Below are positions 1 through 4,379 of a stretch of DNA of 9,242 nt, piece after piece. The DNA is from Oscillospiraceae bacterium (GTDB lineage: Bacteria > Bacillota > Clostridia > Oscillospirales > Ruminococcaceae): NCBI GenBank assembly GCA_009776345.1, contig WRLS01000085.1, positions 1-9,242 of the forward strand. The letters run 5' to 3'. A program made the position numbers and the translations under genes. A model generated the notes under the pieces. That model did no database searches and was not told the DNA's origin. It saw only the letters and a program-made list of their open reading frames with translations. Position 1 is the stretch's first letter, and the number at the start of each line of letters is the position of its first letter.

Positions 1-1
1 A

Positions 2-767
2 GAGGCTTGGGATATGGTACGAAGTGTTCGGTAGCATAAAAAACGCTGCACGCGGATGGATGGACAAAATATCTACTCCGGCCTTGTTATCTGCGCGGAC
101 TGTGGAAAACCGCTCCGGTTGCACCGGTCACGGAAGATAAAGCTAAGCCAGTACAGCTTTATGCGCGCCACCTACAAGAATGAGGGAAAGGGCGCCTGTA
201 CCGGGCACTACATCAGGCAGAGCCGGATTGAAGCTGTTATCCTGGAAGATTTACGCCGGACACTCTGGTTCGCGGCGTCAAAGGAGCGGGAATTTGCCGA
301 GATTATCAACCGCAAGAACAGCGCCGAAACCAGCTATGAGATTAAAAAAGCGCAACCTGGAGCTGGAAAAGATGCGCCGCAGGGAGAGCGAGTTGGGCAG
401 TATTTTCAAGCGCCTTTATGAGGACAATGTGTTTTTGCGCATCCCCGATGAGCAGTTCCGGATCTTATCCGCAGATTACACAGAGGAACAGCGTGGTATC
501 CAAGAGCAGATACCGAAGGCCGAGGCGGAGATTGAGCGGCTGGAAGAACTCGTAATCAACGTGGACAGGTTCATCGAGAGGGCGAAGCAGTACACAGAAA
601 TCAACGAGCTGACCTCGGAATTGCTGCGGACGTTTATCAGCAAGGTGGTTGTCCATGAGCGATCGGAGCACAACTCCAGAACGGCAACACAGAGAATTGA
701 AATACATTACAACCACATCGGCGCGATGGAATACACAGGCGGCGATAGGCTAGAGCAGACAGCGTGA
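2..767 (+). pseudogene. Large serine recombinase, 3' part, broken by a stop and a frameshift
   Basis: This is the C-terminal part of a large serine recombinase of the TnpX/TndX type, which would excise and insert a mobile element. The catalytic serine domain lies left of the window. Two lesions are visible. A TAG at 32-34 interrupts the frame: the codons before it read EAWDMVRSVR and those after it HKKRCTRMDGQNIYSG, which together look like one continuous recombinase segment. At the A6 run 344-349 the frame moves by +1; an A5 run would give the continuous reading SYEIKKRNLELEKM. Recognisable parts are the zinc beta-ribbon, with ICADCG (cysteine codons 92 and 101) and GACTGHYIR (cysteine codon 197), then a charged coiled-coil region, and a tail ending in IEIHYNHIGAM typical of the DUF4368-type C-terminus. 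The gene ends at TGA 765-767. The shift is in the +1 direction, so a -1 slippery-site explanation does not fit. Family assignment is secure; inactivity is inferred. Confidence 0.85.
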
Positions 768-815
768 CCCCCAAAGCACGATTTGAAAGCGATTATCAGT
801 ATACACACTATGTTG

Positions 816-923
816 TCCTTATGGGGTTAGCAGCGGGCCTTTGTCGAGAAGGTAGCCCCGTGAAAATTTTCGCCTGACAGTAGGCAGCCCGCCGCCGAGC
901 CAATTACTCAGCGGCGGGTTTTT
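816..923 (+). ncRNA. Candidate structured RNA ending in an intrinsic terminator
   Basis: I do not recognise this as a known RNA family. Three structured parts follow one another. First, GGGGTTA (823-829) pairs with TAGCCCC (853-859), and inside it CCTT (838-841) pairs with AAGG (849-852) around a 7-base loop, leaving an 8-base bulge at 830-837. Second, GCCT (872-875) pairs with AGGC (882-885). Third comes the terminator stem at 888-918. The bulge bases GCGGG (833-837) are complementary to CCCGC (888-892), which is the left arm of the terminator, so a pseudoknot competing with termination is possible. No open reading frame is convincing here. It may be a small RNA, the trailer of the recombinase transcript, or the end of the mobile element. 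The 5' boundary is a guess and no clear promoter was found. Confidence 0.35.
888..923 (+). terminator. Rho-independent terminator downstream of the recombinase remnant
   Basis: CCCGCCGC (888-895) pairs perfectly with GCGGCGGG (911-918). Inside it GAG (897-899) can pair with CTC (907-909) across a C-A mismatch. A run of five T (919-923) follows directly. It ends transcription coming from the recombinase side or from the candidate RNA, and so insulates the metK promoter 50 bases further on. Confidence 0.85.
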
Positions 924-933
924 GCTTTAACTA

Positions 934-973
934 TGTTTTGTTGAGGCGCCCCCGTGCGGGATTGCGCAAAACA
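934..973. repeat. Imperfect inverted repeat just upstream of the metK promoter
   Basis: TGTTTTG (934-940) is the exact reverse complement of CAAAACA (967-973). Inside, CGC (947-949) can pair with GCG (964-966) and CCC (951-953) with GGG (958-960) around GTGC. There is no T run, so it is not a terminator on this strand. It ends two bases before the -35 box of the metK promoter. Its role is unknown: a protein-binding site, a scar of element insertion, or chance. Confidence 0.4.
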
Positions 974-975
974 GC

Positions 976-1004
976 TTGACATCCCGCCGGAAAAGGGGTA
1001 AAAT
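976..1004 (+). promoter_or_regulatory. Sigma-A-type promoter of the metK leader
   Basis: The -35 box is TTGACA (976-981), a perfect consensus. The -10 box is TAAAAT (999-1004), separated by 17 bases. The expected start of transcription is near 1011, which places the whole S-box (from 1028) inside the transcript and gives a leader of about 170 bases before metK. Confidence 0.85.
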
Positions 1005-1027
1005 GTTATCATAAAATTAAATACCCC

Positions 1028-1125
1028 CTTATCAAGAGTGGCGGAGGGATCAGGCCCTGTGATGCCCGGCAACCTGTATACGATGTGCAAGGTGCTAATT
1101 CCTGCGGTAAAAACCGGAAGATAAG
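1028..1125 (+). promoter_or_regulatory. SAM-I (S-box) riboswitch aptamer
   Basis: This RNA element binds S-adenosylmethionine and lowers expression of metK when SAM is plentiful. The conserved S-box core is easy to read: CTTATCAAGAG at the 5' end, GGAGGGAT, GATGCCCGGCAACC (the kink-turn region), GGTGCTAATTCC, and the closing GATAAG. P1 is CTTATC (1028-1033) with GATAAG (1120-1125). P4 is CGGT (1105-1108) with ACCG (1113-1116). An antiterminator can be drawn: GATAAG (1120-1125) with TTTATC (1141-1146), extended past two bulged A by CCGG (1114-1117) with CCGG (1147-1150). It would break P1, P4 and the terminator together, the expected OFF-with-ligand design. The gene controlled makes the ligand, so this is direct product feedback. 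Confidence 0.97.
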
Positions 1126-1133
1126 ATTTGCAT

Positions 1134-1158
1134 CCCCCGGTTTATCCCGGGGGTTTTT
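1134..1158 (+). terminator. Riboswitch-controlled terminator in the metK leader
   Basis: CCCCCGG (1134-1140) pairs with CCGGGGG (1147-1153) around the loop TTTATC, followed by TTTTT (1154-1158). It forms when SAM stabilises the aptamer and stops transcription before metK. The loop and right arm are the same bases that the antiterminator uses. Confidence 0.93.
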
Positions 1159-1184
1159 GATTTAAATAAAAAGGAGTGATTTAA

Positions 1185-2357
1185 ATGTCTAAATACCTGT
1201 TCACATCAGAATCCGTCACCGAAGGCCATCCCGATAAAGTCTGCGACCAAATCTCCGATGCCATCCTTGACAGCATCCTCGAGCGCGACCCTTATGCGCG
1301 TGTTGCCTGTGAAACCGCCTGCACTACGGGCATGGTGCTTGTAATGGGCGAAATTTCCACAGATTGCTATGTAGAGATACCAAAGATCGTGCGGCGGGTG
1401 ATAGGTGAGATCGGCTACCACGGCGGCGCCCACGGCTTTGACGGCAAGAGCTGCGCGGTAATCACAAATATTGACGAGCAGTCCCCGGACATAGCGCTGG
1501 GCGTCGACAAATCATTAGAGGACAAACAGGCGCTGACAGACGCAAGCCACGGCGCGGGCGACCAGGGCATGATGTTCGGCTACGCCTGTGACGAAACCCC
1601 GGAGCTTATGCCGCTTGCGATATCGCTGGCGCACAAGCTCGCCCTGCGGCTTACAGAAGTACGCAAAAACGGCACACTGCCGTATCTTTTACCGGACGGA
1701 AAAACCCAGGTCACGGTGGAATACGACGGCGATGAGCCTGTACGCGTTGATACGGTTGTTGTATCAAACCAGCATGAAGAGAGCGCAGGGCTGGACCGGA
1801 TACGCGCCGATATAATCGAAAATGTTATCAAAGCCGTAGTGCCGGAAAAACTCCTGTCGGACACGAAGTTTTTCGTGAACCCTACCGGGCGCTTTGTCGT
1901 AGGCGGCCCGCAGGGCGACAGCGGCCTTACCGGGCGCAAGATAATTGTAGATACATACGGCGGATATGGGCGTCACGGCGGCGGCGCGTTCTCCGGCAAG
2001 GACCCGACAAAGGTTGACCGCAGCGCCGCATACGCTGCACGCTACGCCGCAAAGAATATTGTCGCCGCGGGCCTCGCTAAAAAATGCGAAGTGCAGATTG
2101 CCTATGCTATCGGTGTTGCGCAGCCCGTTTCAATCAATGTCAACACATTCGGTACAGGGGCATATCCCGATGAAAAATTGGCGGAAGCTGTGTCTAAAGT
2201 TTTCGACCTGCGCCCCACCGCGATAATCGAAGTACTCGGCTTGCGCAAACCCATCTACCAAAAGCTCGCTGCTTACGGGCATATGGGCCGTGAGGACCTC
2301 GGTGTGCTGTGGGAAAAAACCGATAAAACCGACGCATTGAAAGACGCATTGGCATAG
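1185..2357 (+). CDS. metK: S-adenosylmethionine synthetase (methionine adenosyltransferase)
   Basis: Cytosolic enzyme that joins methionine and ATP to give S-adenosylmethionine, phosphate and pyrophosphate, supplying the cell's main methyl donor. At 390 residues it has the normal family length. Visible motifs are GHPDK (residues 14-18), with the histidine and aspartate that act on ATP and Mg2+; the first signature GAGDQG (123-128); and the glycine-rich second signature GGGAFSGKD (265-273). The N-terminal SKYLFTSESVTEGHPDKVCD is typical. The ATG at 1185 is preceded by AAGGAG (1171-1176) at 8 bases. It is a single-gene unit under an S-box, with no partner gene on its strand downstream. It ends 27 bases before the end of murC on the opposite strand, with no strong terminator between them. 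Nothing is missing or unusual in the protein. Confidence 0.98.
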   Translation: MSKYLFTSESVTEGHPDKVCDQISDAILDSILERDPYARVACETACTTGMVLVMGEISTDCYVEIPKIVRRVIGEIGYHGGAHGFDGKSCAVITNIDEQSPDIALGVDKSLEDKQALTDASHGAGDQGMMFGYACDETPELMPLAISLAHKLALRLTEVRKNGTLPYLLPDGKTQVTVEYDGDEPVRVDTVVVSNQHEESAGLDRIRADIIENVIKAVVPEKLLSDTKFFVNPTGRFVVGGPQGDSGLTGRKIIVDTYGGYGRHGGGAFSGKDPTKVDRSAAYAARYAAKNIVAAGLAKKCEVQIAYAIGVAQPVSINVNTFGTGAYPDEKLAEAVSKVFDLRPTAIIEVLGLRKPIYQKLAAYGHMGREDLGVLWEKTDKTDALKDALA

Positions 2358-2384
2358 GAGGGTGACTGTAAAAAAGTTTGACAA

Positions 2385-3758
2385 TTATCGGTCTTGCGGG
2401 CGGCCTTTTTCTAAAATCAGTTTTGCGCATTTGTAAACATCGCCGCAGCCCATAGTAACGACAAGGTCGCCCGCTTCAGCGTTTTCCAGGATATAAGCGG
2501 CAATCTCTTCAAAAGTTTCCATGTATACTGACCCCGGGATTTTGTCCGTAAGATCCTTGGCGTATATGCCGTAGGTGTTGGTTTCGCGGCCGCCCATGAT
2601 TTTAGAGACGACGGTTTTATCGGGGATTGAAAGCGACTGCGCGAAGCTGTCCAGGAGCATTGATGTACGCGAAAATGTAAATGGCTGGAAAACCGCCCAA
2701 ACTTTGTTATAGCCGAGCTTCATGGCGGCGTTCATTGTTACTTCAATTTCCGCGGGATGATGCGCGTAGTCGTCAACAACTGTAAAGCCATTAACCTTGC
2801 CAAGAACTTCAAACCTGCGCCCCGCGCCAGTAAAACCATCCAGCCCGGCAGCGAGCTGATGCGGCTTCACGCCTACTTCAAGCGCCGCGGCACAGGCGGC
2901 GACCGCGTTTAAGATATTGTGCCTGCCTATCACCGCAAGTTCAATTGTGCAAAGCTTACCCCCTTTACACATCAAATCAAAGCGGGATCCGAGATTATCA
3001 AGCGGCGTAATATTTTCCGGGAAATAATCGTTCCCGGCCGAAAAACCGAAGGACGTGAACCTCATTCCCTCAAGCGCGTTGACAGTGTTTTCGTCATCGC
3101 CGTTGGCAATAACGCGCCGCGAAGCATTTTGCGCAAACCGGCGGAAAGCGCTTTTCAGTTCGCCCATCGTACCGTAAATGTCCATATGGTCTTCATCAAT
3201 ATTTAAGATGACGGCAATGTCCGGGCTGAGTTTTAGGAATGTGCGCGCAAATTCGTCCGCCTCGCAGGTCATTACAGTACCGCTGCCGCTTCGCCCGCTC
3301 CCGCCGATCAGCGGCAGTTTGCCGCCGATTACGGTCGCAGGGTCAAACCCCGATTTCAGCAATATCTGGGAAATCATGGAAGTAGCGGTGGTCTTTCCAT
3401 GTGTCCCGGCAACGCAGATGCAGTCGCTGTATTGGCGTGTAAGGTAGCCGAGCATCTCCGACCTTTCTATGATCGGGATGCCACGCTCGCGCGCGCAGGC
3501 AAGCTCCGGGTTATCCTGCGCGATTGCCGCGGAAAACACCACAGCATCAGCATTTCCGAGGTTTTCGGCGCTGTGCCCCAAAGTTATTTTTACGCCCATT
3601 TCGCGCTCCGCCGCAAGCGCGTCACCCTCGTTGTTGTCGGACCCGGTAATAGTAAAACCGCGCCCAAGCATGATCTGTACGATGGGAAACATACCCGACC
3701 CGCCTACGCCGATAAAGTGAAGAATTTTTTTATTCTCAAAAAAACTATTGTCAATCAA
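2385..3758 (-). CDS. murC: UDP-N-acetylmuramate--L-alanine ligase
   Basis: Cytosolic ATP-dependent Mur ligase that adds L-alanine to UDP-MurNAc, the first step of the peptidoglycan stem peptide. At 457 residues it has full family length. Domains in order: the UDP-substrate Rossmann domain with GVGGSGM (17-23); the central ATPase domain with P-loop GTHGKTT (118-124), CEADE (165-169) and GRHNILNA (278-285); and the C-terminal domain with DDYAHHP (329-335) and QPFTFSRT (358-365). DDYAHHP marks it as MurC rather than MurD, E or F. The start is TTG (3756-3758 on the + strand, read in reverse). It is chosen because AGGGG lies 8 bases upstream and the protein then begins shortly before the conserved ILHFIGVGGSG segment. 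It stands alone on its strand, convergent with metK and divergent from spoVG. The TTG start may hold down translation; that is inference. Confidence 0.97.
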   Translation of the reverse strand: MIDNSFFENKKILHFIGVGGSGMFPIVQIMLGRGFTITGSDNNEGDALAAEREMGVKITLGHSAENLGNADAVVFSAAIAQDNPELACARERGIPIIERSEMLGYLTRQYSDCICVAGTHGKTTATSMISQILLKSGFDPATVIGGKLPLIGGSGRSGSGTVMTCEADEFARTFLKLSPDIAVILNIDEDHMDIYGTMGELKSAFRRFAQNASRRVIANGDDENTVNALEGMRFTSFGFSAGNDYFPENITPLDNLGSRFDLMCKGGKLCTIELAVIGRHNILNAVAACAAALEVGVKPHQLAAGLDGFTGAGRRFEVLGKVNGFTVVDDYAHHPAEIEVTMNAAMKLGYNKVWAVFQPFTFSRTSMLLDSFAQSLSIPDKTVVSKIMGGRETNTYGIYAKDLTDKIPGSVYMETFEEIAAYILENAEAGDLVVTMGCGDVYKCAKLILEKGRPQDR

Positions 3759-3799
3759 GCAAACAACCCCTATAATATAGTTATGGTCTTTATAAGCAT

Positions 3800-3828
3800 A
3801 TTGTATGCGAAGAGTTAGCCAAGTGCAA
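3800..3828 (-). promoter_or_regulatory. Promoter of murC
   Basis: Read on the minus strand, the -35 box is TTGCAC (3828-3823) and the -10 box TACAAT (3805-3800), with a 17-base spacer. Transcription should start near 3793, giving a leader of about 35 bases before the TTG start at 3758. Confidence 0.75.
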
Positions 3829-3856
3829 GCATTATTATTTTTTTCCGGCTTTAGGC

Positions 3857-3869
3857 GTACATATTGTAC
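3857..3869. promoter_or_regulatory. 13-bp palindrome between the murC and spoVG promoters
   Basis: GTACA (3857-3861) and TGTAC (3865-3869) form a perfect inverted repeat around TAT. The bases AGGCG occur in direct orientation at 3853-3857 and again at 3870-3874. The site lies upstream of the -35 box of murC and about 40 bases upstream of the -10 box of spoVG, so one bound protein could act on both genes. No T run follows it, so it is not a terminator. Function as an operator is inference from symmetry and position. Confidence 0.4.
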
Positions 3870-3909
3870 AGGCGGCCCGGTTCTGAATAATTTGCCGTTT
3901 TTGGAAAAT

Positions 3910-3915
3910 TATAAT
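3910..3915 (+). promoter_or_regulatory. -10 box of the spoVG promoter
   Basis: TATAAT (3910-3915) is a perfect sigma-A -10 box, 31 bases before the spoVG start. No good -35 hexamer lies 16-18 bases upstream; the bases there are AT-rich. In Bacillus subtilis spoVG is read by sigma-H, but I could not fit a sigma-H pair of boxes here. An activator may be needed, for example at the palindrome 3857-3869. Confidence 0.5.
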
Positions 3916-3945
3916 ACATGACAACAGGCAATAAGGAGGTAAAAC

Positions 3946-4266
3946 ATGAACGTCACGGATATCAGGGTCAGGAGGACATTCCAGGACAACAAGCTCAAAG
4001 CGCTAGTCTCCGTAACGGTTGATAACGACTTCGCCGTTCACGACATCAAGGTGATCGAGGGCACGGAAAGGCTCTTTGTGGCGATGCCGAGCCGCAAGGA
4101 CGAAAACGGGGTCTTCCGCGACATCGCGCACCCAATTACGCCGGACGCGCGCCGCGTTTTAGAGGGCAGGATCCTGGAGGCGTACTTCGCCTATTTGGAA
4201 GCCCAGCAGGCGGAAGCCGTTACGGCCCCGGCGTTCGCTTCCGAGCCGGAACCGGAAAACCTGTAG
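3946..4266 (+). CDS. spoVG: SpoVG family nucleic-acid-binding regulator
   Basis: Small cytosolic regulator of the SpoVG family. Members bind DNA or RNA and affect sporulation septum formation, capsule, virulence and envelope genes in Firmicutes. The protein has 106 residues against roughly 85-100 in most relatives. The conserved core is plain: N-terminal MNVTDIRVRR; FAVHDIKVIEG (29-39); LFVAMPSRKDENGVFRDIAH (43-62) followed by PI; and a helix at about 66-86. The last 20 residues are rich in Ala, Glu and Pro and account for the extra length; this acidic tail is the variable part of the family. The ATG has a near-perfect site AAGGAGGT (3933-3940) five bases upstream, pointing to high expression. 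It is a single-gene unit ending in a strong terminator. It need not mean an active sporulation role, since non-sporulating bacteria also carry it. Confidence 0.96.
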   Translation: MNVTDIRVRRTFQDNKLKALVSVTVDNDFAVHDIKVIEGTERLFVAMPSRKDENGVFRDIAHPITPDARRVLEGRILEAYFAYLEAQQAEAVTAPAFASEPEPENL

Positions 4267-4285
4267 ACCAGCAAAACGGACCGCC

Positions 4286-4322
4286 GCCCGCCGGAAAAAA
4301 TCCGGCGGGCTTCTTTGTGTTT
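4286..4322 (+). terminator. Terminator of spoVG
   Basis: A perfect 10-bp stem, GCCCGCCGGA (4286-4295) with TCCGGCGGGC (4301-4310), has an AAAAA loop and is followed by a T-rich tract broken by single C and G bases. It begins 20 bases after the spoVG stop and separates spoVG from the gdpP operon. Confidence 0.9.
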
Positions 4323-4348
4323 GCATAATTTGGTATATATGTTATACT
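4321..4348 (+). promoter_or_regulatory. Promoter of the gdpP-rplI-dnaB-tilS operon
   Basis: The -35 box is TTGCAT (4321-4326) and the -10 box TATACT (4343-4348), with a 16-base spacer. The start of transcription would be near 4355, leaving only about 25 bases of leader before the likely gdpP start at 4380. The -35 box overlaps the end of the spoVG terminator's T tract. Confidence 0.65.
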
Positions 4349-4379
4349 ATACACAGAACATTAAAGGATGTGGGCAGGG

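Noticed and set aside
344..350. A6-G run as a programmed frameshift site in the recombinase
   Set aside because: A -1 slip from the upstream frame leads to the wrong frame. A +1 move is needed, and no slow codon or stop is placed to support +1 recoding. The separate TAG at 32-34 also points to decay.
908..1090. Minus-strand 60-residue reading frame
   Set aside because: It overlaps the terminator, promoter and SAM riboswitch of the opposite strand and has no recognisable protein features.
2331..2352. Tandem GACGCATTG repeat at the end of metK
   Set aside because: Two 9-base copies encode DAL-DAL in the C-terminal helix of MetK; it is too short and too easily explained by coding to be a functional repeat.
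2390..2410. GGTC/GGCC hairpin with T5 as a metK terminator
   Set aside because: A 4-bp stem with one wobble pair and an 8-base loop is too weak to call; it lies within the murC coding end.
3399..3818. Plus-strand 139-residue reading frame over murC and its promoter
   Set aside because: It is antisense to a complete, motif-bearing murC gene and its promoter, and its translation resembles no family.
3868..3890. Sigma-H promoter for spoVG as in Bacillus
   Set aside because: An AGG and a GAAT can be found, but their spacing is far too short for a sigma-H promoter.
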